Shown here piece after piece: positions 11,443 to 21,359 of a stretch of DNA of 64,000 nucleotides. The DNA lies in the NCBI GenBank assembly GCA_015680685.1, contig MNCI01013586.1, positions 61,287 through 125,286 of the forward strand, given 5' to 3'. The notes beneath the pieces were generated by a model that was given only the letters and a program-made list of their open reading frames with translations, was not told the DNA's origin and did not search any database. This DNA is from Gnetum montanum. Lineage: Eukaryota > Streptophyta > Gnetopsida > Gnetales > Gnetaceae. Within the stretch, counting starts at the first letter, position 1, and every line of letters begins with the position of its first letter. The translations under genes were made by a program, and so were the position numbers.

Positions 11443-12535
11443 AAGTGCAAAACACCATGAACAACAAAGCATCAAACATTAACCGTCAGCCCTTGGCCGG
11501 ATGCCATCACACTGTTTTTAAAAGTACATGGGATTGAGGGGATGTGATTCAAGATGCAGGGGATTGTAACTAGAGGAAGTCGAGAGTTGATCAAGGGTTA
11601 TGATTGCTATCAAGATTGTGGGAGAGGAGTGCTCTTATATGAATGAGCTATATTTTGGTCCTTGTCCAGAGCCAATGTTCAGCAGACTTGGAGCCAAGAC
11701 ATAGGAAGTGCGTTCTTTGGAGAAACATGACTCTTATAGAGTGTTTACGAGGCCTGTTGTAAACAGCCAAAGCCACGTGGTGATGTGCAACATGGTCTCT
11801 TTGAGACACAAGTGTGACTATTTTTCAAGACAATTTCCTTCTTACCTAGGGCTTGTATGAGAATGGCCAATAGTCTTTTATTTATGATGTCAACAAGGTC
11901 ATGAAGACCTTTTTTGTGCATTTTGCTCTTTGACCTTTTTTGATTTTTCTTTTTTGTTTATTCTTTTCATTTTTTTCCTTTCTTTGTCTTTCTTTTTCAT
12001 CATTTTTTTCGGTCTTTTTGAAAGAGCTTGCTTTTTGTGTCGTACTCGTGTTTGAGCACTTGAATTTTGCATCATGTACTATGTATTGTGTTTTGCTTCG
12101 CAACTGCTTAGAGAGCTACAGTATACAATAGTGTATCAAGAGTTTTGAGGTGAGTAGAATGTATCAAGGGGATATAATTCGATAGGATAAGGGAGCATGA
12201 TGGGGAATAGGGAATGTATCAGGAGTCAGGACTGTACTTATGAATGGATTGATTAACCCAGTCACGTGTGTCAAGAAAAATGTGATACCTTGTCGTCATG
12301 ATGAAGTGCATCTATGCACGAACGCCTCAGAAGTGTCATCCTACAAACACAACTCCAAGAAGACAAGAAAACCATAAATGAAACAATTAGCTAAACACTT
12401 TAGACAAGGAGATGGAGTCACCACGTGCAATTTTTAAAGTAGACAGAATCATGAACAGCATGAGATGAATCATGCAACAAGTCTTTGTGGAATAGGAACA
12501 ACCAACTGCAACAACAGATCTTTTCAAGTTTTTCC
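11443..12535 (-). other. Element B 3' untranslated region
   Basis: There is no coding region. A T-rich stretch (11930-12010) gives a lysine-rich open frame on the minus strand (12103-11882) and an F/S/L-rich frame on the plus strand; I regard both as composition artefacts. The region lies between the integrase end with its tandem array and the PPT, as in other Tat elements with long 3' UTRs. Confidence 0.5.
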
Positions 12536-13005
12536 TAGTCGTTGATGATGTCACTAGTTTATAGTCTTAGTGGACTGTTGTGGATTATTTTTACATCATA
12601 ACCCCTTGGACAATGCTAGTTTAGCATCGTAGCGGATAGTGCATTGCTAGTTTATAGTCATAGCAGACTGTGAAGAGGCAAACTAGTTTATAGTCTTAGT
12701 GGACTCTGGATGCTAGTTTCATGTCATGGTAGATAGATGTAGCAGTTTAGTGTCATACTGGACAGAACTCGGTGGTATCAGTTTTAAGTCATGATCCAAG
12801 ACTATTCTGTGATATTAGTTTTAAGTCATGATTTAGGACTATTTTGTGGTATCAGTTTTAAGTCATGATCCAGGACTATTCTGTGGTATCAGTTTAAAGT
12901 CATGATGGCAGGACTACTCTGTGGTATTAGTTTAAAGTCATGATGCCAGGACTACTCTACGATATCAGTTTAAAGTCATGATGCCAGGACTATGACGTAC
13001 CTCAA
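12536..13005 (-). repeat. Tandem array 1 of element B (~38-bp unit) in the 3' UTR
   Basis: Six to seven good copies of a unit like 'tatcagtttaaagtcatgat' + 'gccaggactactctg' span 12770-13005. More diverged copies ('ctagtttatagtcttagtgg') run back to 12536. The core AGTTTAAxGTCAT...GGAC is shared with the 27-bp array at 17113-17358. It lies immediately downstream of the integrase stop, the hypervariable 3' UTR position known for Tat/Ogre elements. Confidence 0.8.
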
Positions 13006-14115
13006 GTTTGTCAGACATAGTACCTTTTCAAGTACAAATGGTTTGTAGGATTGGTGAACTCATTTCTGTTCATGTCAGTAATCTTAAATGCTCCATTGTT
13101 GTATGCCTTGGTGACTAAATGAGGTCCTTCCCAGTTGGCTGAGGATTTATTTGGATGTTCTCGAGCGGCCTTAAGGACTAGATCTCCTTCTTTGATCAGG
13201 CATTTATGGAGATCGTGCTTGTGCCTTTGTCTCTACTATTTTTGGTACCATTCAATTTGATCAAGAGTTTGTACACGTTCCTCCTCTACCCAGTCGAGGT
13301 CAGCAATGCGCAATTCATTGTTTTGACTTTCATCAAGGAGATCGGAGAGAGTTATCCGCAATGAGGGAACTTGCAATTCTAAAGGTAAAACAGCTTCAGA
13401 TCCATATACAAGACTATATGGAGTTTTACCTGTGGAGGTTTGATGTGTCGTTCTGTAAGCCCACAATGCGTAGACTAATTGCTCATGCCATCATTTCTTG
13501 CTTTGATTCATCATCTTTTTGAGCACTATGATGATAGTTTTGTTTGTAGCCTCTACTTGACCATTGCTCTATGGGTAGTAAGGTGATGAAAATGCATATT
13601 TAATGCCTAGACTTTCACAAAAGCTTTTGGTATCTACACTGCTGAATTATGGCCCATTGTCGATAACGATGGTCATTGGAATACCAAAACAAGTTACAAT
13701 ATTTTCCATTATAAAGATGAAAACGTGTTTTGACGTGGTCTTCCTAAGAGGAATAGCTTCCATCCACTTTGTGAAATATTTAGTTGTAGTGATAATGAAG
13801 CTATGGCCTGCTGAGGATGATGGCGTTATTGGTCTAATTAAGTCTAAACCCCATTTTTGGAATGACCATGTGATTTGTGTGGTATGCAGTGTGTTAGGTG
13901 GCACATGTATCAGATTACCATGTTTTTGGCAGATGTCACATGTTCTAACCTTGGAGATGCAATCGTATTCCATGTGTGGCCAGTAACAGCCTAAGCACCT
14001 AATCTTTGTTGCCATTGCTTTAGGTGCTATGTGCCCTCCACAAAGTCCTTTGTGGATCTATTCTACAATCATTTGACCATCAGTGCTACTAACGCATATT
14101 AGTAGAATACCTTCT
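13006..14115 (-). pseudogene. Element B integrase
   Basis: In minus-strand order there is an HHCC zinc-binding domain (GGHIAPKA ... CDICQ, about 14080-13950) and the catalytic core start WGLDLIRPITP with its first Asp. The second Asp is in VIDNGP (about 13650), then the C-terminal part MWAYRTTHQTSTGKTPYSLV (from 13466) and a tail with NWEGPHLVTKAY near 13140. Open pieces at 14015-13647 and 13466-13236 share one frame with the upstream RNase H. The segment from 13646 to 13467, which should hold the catalytic Glu, is interrupted. It would insert the element cDNA into host DNA. It is now inactive by nonsense changes. Confidence 0.85.
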
Positions 14116-14909
14116 TATGATTTACAACATAAGGTATCACCTATTAATGTGTATTGGCAGGAACATTTTCGTACGGCGTCCTTTTGAGCATTTGTCAAGT
14201 GTTGTGGAGGTTCACCTCTTAGAAGGTACTCTTTTACGTCATCATACCATTCTATTGCGTGTGTTGTACTAACAGATGCTATAGGTAATTCATTTAGAGT
14301 GTTAATTATAGGTTCGACACAACTGGTTATAGAACTAGGCAATGCATGTAACATTTCAGGTGTCATGTTTAAGGCTAGTGTGGCAAGTGCATCAGCGATG
14401 GTATTCTTGCTTCTAGGGATGTGTTGTATATCCACTTCTACTAGTTGTCTCACTAGATGTTTAGTCAGATCACAATATGGTTGCAAATGGAGAGCTTTGC
14501 ATGTGTAGAATTCAGTGACTTGATTAATAACCAATTGCAAATCACCTTGAACTACAAGGAGTGAGATTCCCGAAGTTAACGCTACTTGAAGTCCTCTAAG
14601 AAGACCTTCATATTCTGCTACGTTATTGGTGCAAGGAAAGTTTAAGTGGTAGGCAGAAGGTTGGATTTCTCCAAAGGGGTATGTTAAAATAGTTATGGCA
14701 CTTCCTTCTTGAGAGGTTGAGGCTCCATCAAAGTAGAGGATTGCCTCATAATCATTAGGTACAGTGTCTATACTGTTAACATTTTCATCTGGAAATTTAG
14801 GGTTTATCATTGCTTGATCGTGTGTGGGTGAGACGGTTAGTTGTGTGGCTATTGCTTGACCTTTTGTGGAAGATTGAATGACATAGTGTAAATCAAACTC
14901 TGCAATCAT
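14115..14909 (-). CDS. Element B second (archaeal-type) RNase H
   Basis: An open stretch of 264 codons, the longest undisturbed coding segment in B. From about residue 55 it has the RNase H pattern with all four acidic residues: Asp in ILYFDGAST, Glu in NNVAEYEGLL, Asp in VVQGDLQLV and Asp in KNTIADALATL. This extra RNase H, in addition to the RT-linked one at 15419-14920, is the mark of the Tat/Ogre branch and would degrade RNA in the RNA:DNA hybrid. The first 55 residues are the linker from the first RNase H. The frame is continuous with the RT (15815-15453) and integrase frames, so it is part of a pol polyprotein and not a separate gene; the ATG is incidental. Confidence 0.85.
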   Translation of the reverse strand: MIAEFDLHYVIQSSTKGQAIATQLTVSPTHDQAMINPKFPDENVNSIDTVPNDYEAILYFDGASTSQEGSAITILTYPFGEIQPSAYHLNFPCTNNVAEYEGLLRGLQVALTSGISLLVVQGDLQLVINQVTEFYTCKALHLQPYCDLTKHLVRQLVEVDIQHIPRSKNTIADALATLALNMTPEMLHALPSSITSCVEPIINTLNELPIASVSTTHAIEWYDDVKEYLLRGEPPQHLTNAQKDAVRKCSCQYTLIGDTLCCKS

Positions 14910-14919
14910 GGCTTTCCAC

Positions 14920-16170
14920 CTAGCTAACCTACTTGACTCATAGATGTTATTAGTGATGGCACGAAGAACATTATCCTTGCAAATGATGTAGACTTGATTA
15001 CGGAAGAGATAATGTCACCATTTCTTCAAAGAGAAGACAAGGGCGAGGCATGATTTTTCTACGTTGTTGTATCATTGTTCATGGGCTATTAAAGCATGGA
15101 TTAGATAGTATACAGGGATTTCAACCCCATCTTGACGTTTTTGACAAAGCATGGATGTGATGGAAGAACCGGAAGTTGCAAGATAGATGTAGAAAGGTTT
15201 GTCACTTTATGGAGGATAAACAATTGGTAGCTGGGCTAGCTCTTGTTTTATGTTCTCAAATGCTTCTTGGCATTGTTGAGTCCATTGGAAATGTACATTC
15301 TTTCGTAGTAGATGTTGCATGGGACTCAACTTATCCGTTAGCCTTTCGATAAAGCATCTAATGAATTGCATCCTACCTTGGAGGCCATGTAGTTTAGTAA
15401 GGTTTCTTGGTGGTTGCATATTGGTTATCGCTTTAACCTTATCGAGGTCTACCTATATCCTTGTTTCGGAAACTAGGAAACCAAGCATTTTGCCCGTTTT
15501 AACACCGAACACAAACTTTTTTGGATTGAGCCTAAGGTCATATTTGAGACAATGTTTAAGCACTAAGTCTAGATCTTTTGCATGTTGTTCAATTGTTTTA
15601 GACTTGACTACTATATCATCAACATAATCATTGAGAAAATTGAGCATGTAATCACTAAATATGTATGTCATTGCTCGTTGATATGTAGCACCTGCATTTT
15701 TAAGGCCAAATGACATCATCGTATAACAAAATGTTCCCCAAGGTGTCATAAAAGTTGTTATTAGTTGATGCTCTAGATTAATTCTTATCTGATTGTAGCC
15801 TAAAAATTCATCCATAAAGGATAACAGTGCATGTCCAGCTATTGTGTGAATAAGTTGATCAATGTTGGGCAGGGGAAAGTCATCTTTTATAGTGCTATGT
15901 TGAGGTCACGGAAGTCAATGCATATGCATATACTACCATTCTTCTTGGGGACTACAATAATGTTTGATACCCAATCAGAATAGTTGATGGCTTGGATGAA
16001 ACCGGCTTGATAGAGCTTTGTGATATCAGCGCGGACTGCTAATGCCACTTCGGGTCTAACCTTTTGTGCTTTTTGCTTTACTGGTTTAATTTTTTCATCA
16101 AGAATAATGTTATGTTGGATGATCTGGGGGTCTAGTCCTAGCATGTCTGTATATGACCATGCGAACATTT
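14920..16170 (-). pseudogene. Element B reverse transcriptase and RNase H
   Basis: RT starts around 16168 with FAWSYTDMLGLDP and GFIQAINYSDWVSNIIVVPKK (fingers). After a frameshift near 15890 it continues at 15815 with MDEFLGYNQI (catalytic Asp) and the YVDD active site in NDYVDDIVVKS. The connection/RNase H region follows (QGRMQFIRCFIERL.. FQWTQQCQEAF) to about 14920, with stops. It copies element RNA into DNA. Apart from one indel, damage is nonsense or missense. The 5' boundary is approximate. Confidence 0.88.
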
Positions 16171-16189
16171 TTATGTTATCTTTTAAAAC

Positions 16190-16504
16190 CTAAGTGATGT
16201 CACCTACAAGTTGTGGATCTAGTAAGGCACTTAATTTCAAGGTCCTAGCTTCGTCATTGATTCTGGTAATGGGGATTTCAACCAAAGGATCTTCAGTGAT
16301 ATTGTTAGCTTCTAGATCTACAGTTTTAGCTACATTTTTAGGCCAATCTGACATTTCTTGAGTGGAGGCTATCAAATCAGTATAGGTGGATGGATTTAGA
16401 TCCAAAGATTTTGGGCGGATCACTCTTTCTACATATCCGTATGGTTTGTTAAGAGACAATATTGAGAGGATGTTGTTGGTGGCCATGATGCTCACTCCTG
16501 CCAA
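16190..16504 (-). pseudogene. Element B pol, N-terminal segment upstream of RT
   Basis: A 104-codon open segment in the same frame as the RT start (16168-15887), separated from it only by a stop. It has no recognised motif. In Tat elements the protease and a linker lie here; I cannot see a D-S/T-G site in this piece, and the protease may be lost, diverged or within the N gap. The ATG at 16504 is not a supported translation start. Confidence 0.5.
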
Positions 16505-16850
16505 TTAAAATAGGAGCAAAATAAGAGACACTCCCTCAGTAGGAGAGTTACAAAGTGTAAACAAACATAGGATAACTAAGCTGGTGGGATGTATAAAGAC
16601 TAATGTAATGGCCTGAATTTGATTATGGTAAAATGGTTGCACTATTTCATCATCTTGATGTTTTATGTAAATATTTTTGTTGTTTTTCATGTTTTTTTTT
16701 TCATGTTTTTCTTTATTTTCCAGAGTATATGTGTACCACTAAATGTAACATAAATTTCTAAAGTATAAAGCAAGATGTAAGGTAAATACTTGGAAAAGAA
16801 AGCAACGACCGTGCAAGAATCTAAATCATAACTTGTAACCTGTAAGTGAA
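16505..16850 (-). other. Element B linker without recognisable gene
   Basis: Stops occur in all frames at short intervals, with T-rich runs near 16680-16710. Small open frames at 16690-16505 and 17022-16687 have no recognisable motif. This is probably a non-coding or badly decayed section between gag and pol. Confidence 0.4.
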
Positions 16851-17365
16851 AATTCAATGTAAGATGACGAGAGTTTGTAAATCTATAACTTTTTGGCTTT
16901 AGTTTAAAGCCATTTTGGGCTTGGTACATCAGTTTAAAGTCTAGATGGACTACTGCATCTGTTGTTAAAGAAAGGATTACCAGTTTTATGCCATGGTGGG
17001 CCAAAAGTAGTAATGTTTTCAAGAATTTTTAAATGGAACCAGTCATTTCTGACCATGGCTAGTTTAATGTCATTACAGACGTTTGTTGGCAGTTTTAATG
17101 TCATACTGGAAGTGTCGTAGTTTAACATCATTTCAGACAATTTGTAGTTTAACGTCATTTCGGACAGTTCGTAGTTTAACTTCATTTTAGATAGTTTGTA
17201 GTTTAACATCATTTCAGACAGTTCATAGTTTAACGTCATTTCAGAAAGCTCGTAGTTTAACATCATTTTAGACAGTTCGTACTTGAACATCATTTCGAAC
17301 AGTTTGTAGTTTAACATCATTTTGGACAATTCATAGTTTAATGTCATTTTGGATAGTTCGTCTCA
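16851..17365 (-). repeat. Tandem array 2 of element B (27-bp unit) between gag and pol
   Basis: About nine tight 27-bp units of the type 'gtagtttaacatcatttcag' + 'acagttc' fill 17113-17358. Looser relatives ('cagttttaatgtcat', 'cagtttaaagtctagatgg') extend to 16880. The core AGTTTAAxRTCAT..(C)GGACA is the same as in array 1 downstream of integrase. The 27-bp period keeps one minus-strand frame open (LNYELSEM repeats), an artefact and not a protein. Confidence 0.8.
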
Positions 17366-17599
17366 TTCGTTCTAGCTATTGAGTTGCCTCTTAATATTTT
17401 GTAACTTAATGTGTGGGGCTAGGTGTATGGGTATGATTTTATATTCACCTTCCCCTTCATTGGTGATATCAAAGGGTAGTTTTGACCAAGAAACATCAGT
17501 AGGAATGGTTCCTATGTCTGTGTCTTCTTGTGTTTCTTCAGTGCTAGTTGAATTGTGAGTCAACGTTGAGTTCACGTTCTGATGTATGTTCATGGTTTC

Positions 17600-18549
17600 N
17601 NNNNNNNNNNNNNNNNNNNNNNNNNNNNNNNNNNNNNNNNNNNNNNNNNNNNNNNNNNNNNNNNNNNNNNNNNNNNNNNNNNNNNNNNNNNNNNNNNNNN
17701 NNNNNNNNNNNNNNNNNNNNNNNNNNNNNNNNNNNNNNNNNNNNNNNNNNNNNNNNNNNNNNNNNNNNNNNNNNNNNNNNNNNNNNNNNNNNNNNNNNNN
17801 NNNNNNNNNNNNNNNNNNNNNNNNNNNNNNNNNNNNNNNNNNNNNNNNNNNNNNNNNNNNNNNNNNNNNNNNNNNNNNNNNNNNNNNNNNNNNNNNNNNN
17901 NNNNNNNNNNNNNNNNNNNNNNNNNNNNNNNNNNNNNNNNNNNNNNNNNNNNNNNNNNNNNNNNNNNNNNNNNNNNNNNNNNNNNNNNNNNNNNNNNNNN
18001 NNNNNNNNNNNNNNNNNNNNNNNNNNNNNNNNNNNNNNNNNNNNNNNNNNNNNNNNNNNNNNNNNNNNNNNNNNNNNNNNNNNNNNNNNNNNNNNNNNNN
18101 NNNNNNNNNNNNNNNNNNNNNNNNNNNNNNNNNNNNNNNNNNNNNNNNNNNNNNNNNNNNNNNNNNNNNNNNNNNNNNNNNNNNNNNNNNNNNNNNNNNN
18201 NNNNNNNNNNNNNNNNNNNNNNNNNNNNNNNNNNNNNNNNNNNNNNNNNNNNNNNNNNNNNNNNNNNNNNNNNNNNNNNNNNNNNNNNNNNNNNNNNNNN
18301 NNNNNNNNNNNNNNNNNNNNNNNNNNNNNNNNNNNNNNNNNNNNNNNNNNNNNNNNNNNNNNNNNNNNNNNNNNNNNNNNNNNNNNNNNNNNNNNNNNNN
18401 NNNNNNNNNNNNNNNNNNNNNNNNNNNNNNNNNNNNNNNNNNNNNNNNNNNNNNNNNNNNNNNNNNNNNNNNNNNNNNNNNNNNNNNNNNNNNNNNNNNN
18501 NNNNNNNNNNNNNNNNNNNNNNNNNNNNNNNNNNNNNNNNNNNNNNNNN
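17600..18549. other. Assembly gap (950 N)
   Basis: A run of 950 Ns inside the gag/protease region of B. All open frames through it are meaningless. The missing DNA may hold the end of gag and the protease. Confidence 0.99.
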
Positions 18550-18605
18550 GGTATGTTTGTTGTGGCAACTAAAGGAGGTATGCGGATGATGAATGGTCTT
18601 TGTGA

Positions 18606-18726
18606 TGCGGGAGACATGCGGATGATAAAAGGAGCTTGAGTTGATGTTGGGGTAGGTGTGTTTTCNTGCGGGAGACATGCGGATGATAAAAGGAGCTTGA
18701 GTTGATGTTGGGGTAGGTGTGTTTTC
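18606..18726. other. Exact 60-bp duplication around a single N: likely assembly artefact
   Basis: 18606-18665 and 18667-18726 are identical, with one N at 18666 between them. An error-free tandem copy in an otherwise mutated element, joined by an N, points to a contig-overlap join that was not collapsed. It shifts the gag frame locally. Confidence 0.85.
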
Positions 18727-20973
18727 TGAAGGGCTCCGAATCACAAAAGGTCTTTGCAGAACATCTTGTCTATTTTCCATATGGATAGTATTAATCACAT
18801 ATGGGGCGTCGTTGGTTTTGGTATTGAGGGGATCCTTGTTGACCCACATGGATTGGTTTTGAGGCGTTATCGGGTTTGTCTCATCGAAGACTACTTCGCC
18901 CCCATCAATCATGCATTGCATGTCTTGTTTCAACGTAAAGCAGTAATCAGTTCCATGGCTGGGTCGTTGGTGATACTCGCAAAATCTATCCAACCTAAAG
19001 CCTTTTAGAATGAGAGGTTCGTTGGCTATTTCTAAGGCTGGATTTTTGGCTAATTCACAAAAGCAATCATGTATTTGCGAGGTCGCAAGAGACATTTGTT
19101 TGTGTTGAATTAGCCCAGCCTTTAGAAGTTGATCAAGTAGTTGTGAAAGCTTCATGGGCAATGGTGTGTATTGAGCTGGGTCTTTCCTTTCAAAGGTACA
19201 GGCATGACCTGTGTTGTTGTTTCTATTTGAGGAATTTTCAGGTGTATGAGTAGGTGTGGTTCTTTCATAGTTGTTTGGGATGGCAAGTTGTTTTCCCTTA
19301 GTCACTGCTGCTACCATTGTTTTGGATTTATCTTTCCTCATGTGTTGGCTCCTAAAGGTTGAGTAGGCTGGGTCATTACTTGTTTATGCCACTTCTTCTA
19401 TGTATTTGATTTGCACGAATGCTTGGCTCAATGTGTAGGCTTTCAGGTAATAAAGTTTTGACTTAATAAAGTCATTCACGGCCGACTTAAGGATGGTGAG
19501 TAAATATGTTTCGAGGATAGGTTTGTGAAGTTCGTTTAAGGCTGCACTCCACCTTTGGATAAATTTCTACACTGGCTCTAATGGTGCTTGTTTAACTTGA
19601 ATAAAGCTATCTAACATGGCTTTAGGTTTTAGATTGTACTTGAAATGGGTGACAAACTGATGCAACAAATTTTATAAAGAAGATATGGAACTATGGGGTA
19701 AAGATTGGTACCAGTCTAAGGCTTTTCCAATTAAGGACATTGCAAACACTCGCAAAATTACATGGGACCATGCTTGAAGTAAAAGACTTTTGGTTCTAAA
19801 TGTTACTAGGTGGGCATTTGGGTCTCCCTCTCCATTGTACTTGGTCAACTGAGGTAACAAGACTCCTTTTGGCAAGGTTAAGGGTGGAACTAAGGGGTCA
19901 ATTGGGTCATCTTGATAGAAATCTAGTACCTTGACTTCCTCATTGTTGAAAGTTTTAAGGTGTTTTAATTCTTCTGCCAATGAATGCATCATTTTTTATG
20001 TGTCTGCCCATTATTGGGCGGTAGGCAAATCAGTGGATTGAGTGGGTTGTGGATGATAATGATTTAATTGTTCAATTGTTTGTGGAAAGAAAGGTTGTTG
20101 GGCTAACATTTGTTATGGTGAGATGGTATTTGGGACTGAGACTACTAGTGGAACCCATTGCCCACCCACAGGTTGTGAGGTAACACCCTGAACGTGTTGG
20201 GTTGGAGTAATCAATGATGCTCCATGGATTTGTACCTAAGGTATGTAATGGGTGGATGTGGAAGCTAGTATGACCGATGACATTTCAATCACTTGAGGTT
20301 GAAAAATTGACTTTGCGTTGGTTTGGGGAAGGAGTTGTTGGGACTATACATGTGGAGGAATGATGGAAGTAGATGCATCAGAGTGAATATTATGAGGTAT
20401 AGAGAAGATAGGAATGGAATGGGGAACAGGTGCTCGAGTGTTTGCAGATGAATAAGGAAACATAGTTTCTTCTAGGAAAGGATGGAATAATGTGTTTGTA
20501 TGGGCATGAGGGCTAACGGTATGGTATGATTCTCCATGTTCAGATTGGGCTGCAAAGTCATCTTCTTCATCTTGAGGCTTTATGGGAGGTAGTTGTAAGG
20601 CTTGACTTCTAGCCATAAGAAGCTGGGATATGAGTTTATGATGGTTTTCACACAGTGGGATTATGTCAAATGATGAAGGGATAAACTCACGTCCTCCTTT
20701 GTGGATAAATTCATATTCTCACTTAGCTTCCCTCTCTACACAATCAATGGGTAGGTTGGCTTGGATTTTGACACAGATAAAGTTATACTGTTCAGGTGTA
20801 AGAGTCACGTGAATAGGGACTTTGCCTTGTAGCCTAAGGGATTGGCGTGTAGGGCCTTGAGGATTTATGTGTTCAATAATGGTTATGGATTCTGTAGCCG
20901 TCACAGGGTTTGAAGCTTCGGCCCCAAAGTCAGCAATCGGCAGTGTTACTGGTTTGACTTGGGAGGATTCCAT

Positions 20974-21335
20974 GATAAACGTGACTAGACTAGGCTAGAT
21001 GAATGGGGTTGGTTTGCAAGTAGTTGTAGTGTGACTGTGACAGAAGCACTACATGACCAAACTAATCAAACTAGATCAACAGGAAGCGCATGAATACTGG
21101 AAATTTTTCTAAGTGTCTAGCATGTGAACATTGAAAATTTATCTAGGTGCTAATTACAATAAATTCGGCTTTGAAACAGATTCGTTTTGTGTGTTTTTGT
21201 TGAAAAAAAACTATAGCGGTACTGTAGCATCTGTGAAGCACTGTAGCAGCATGAGCATGTGGTTTCATCACTTGATTTGGGCAATGTTTGAATAGGTAAC
21301 GTGATTAGCATTTCAATTAAATAGAAAACAAGTAA
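20974..21335 (-). other. Element B 5' leader between PBS and gag
   Basis: About 360 bp between the PBS (21336-21354) and the gag ATG (20973). No open frame or motif was found, apart from repeated 'actgtagca' words near 21220-21250 (+ strand). This would be the 5' untranslated and packaging region. Confidence 0.5.
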
Positions 21336-21354
21336 GGCCCTCCTTCTAGCGCCA
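21336..21354 (-). other. Primer binding site of element B
   Basis: The minus strand reads TGGCGCTAGAAGGAGGGCC, five bases inside the 5' LTR. The TGG start complements a tRNA CCA end. It does not look like the Asp-tRNA PBS of A, C and D; the primer tRNA is not identified. Confidence 0.65.
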
Positions 21355-21359
21355 AAAAA

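Larger units (their letters stand above)
17372..20973 (-). pseudogene. Element B gag (interrupted by N gap)
   Basis: One reading frame runs from ATG 20973 past 18568 without frameshift; only nonsense codons break it. N-terminal part: MESSQVKPVTLPIADFGAEA and a P/Q/H-rich linker. Capsid domain at 19992-19390: LPQLTKYNGEGDPNAHLVTF and GKALDWYQSLPHSSISS, typical of retrotransposon gag. Nucleocapsid-like zinc motif at about 18960: CEYHQRPSHGTDYC (CX2HX4HX4C). The segment after the N run (17600-18549) ends at a stop at 17372. Gag forms the particle and binds the genomic RNA. The ATG is chosen because it is the first in frame after the PBS. Confidence 0.82.

Noticed and set aside
13603-13986. 127-codon + strand frame
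   Set aside because: Antisense shadow of the B integrase core.
15319-15627. 102-codon + strand frame
   Set aside because: Antisense shadow of the B reverse transcriptase.
16934-17347. 137-codon frame with LNYELSEM repeats
   Set aside because: The product of the 27-bp tandem array (period divisible by three).
17544-18639. Several long open frames on both strands
   Set aside because: They consist of the 950-N run; only their short ends are real sequence.
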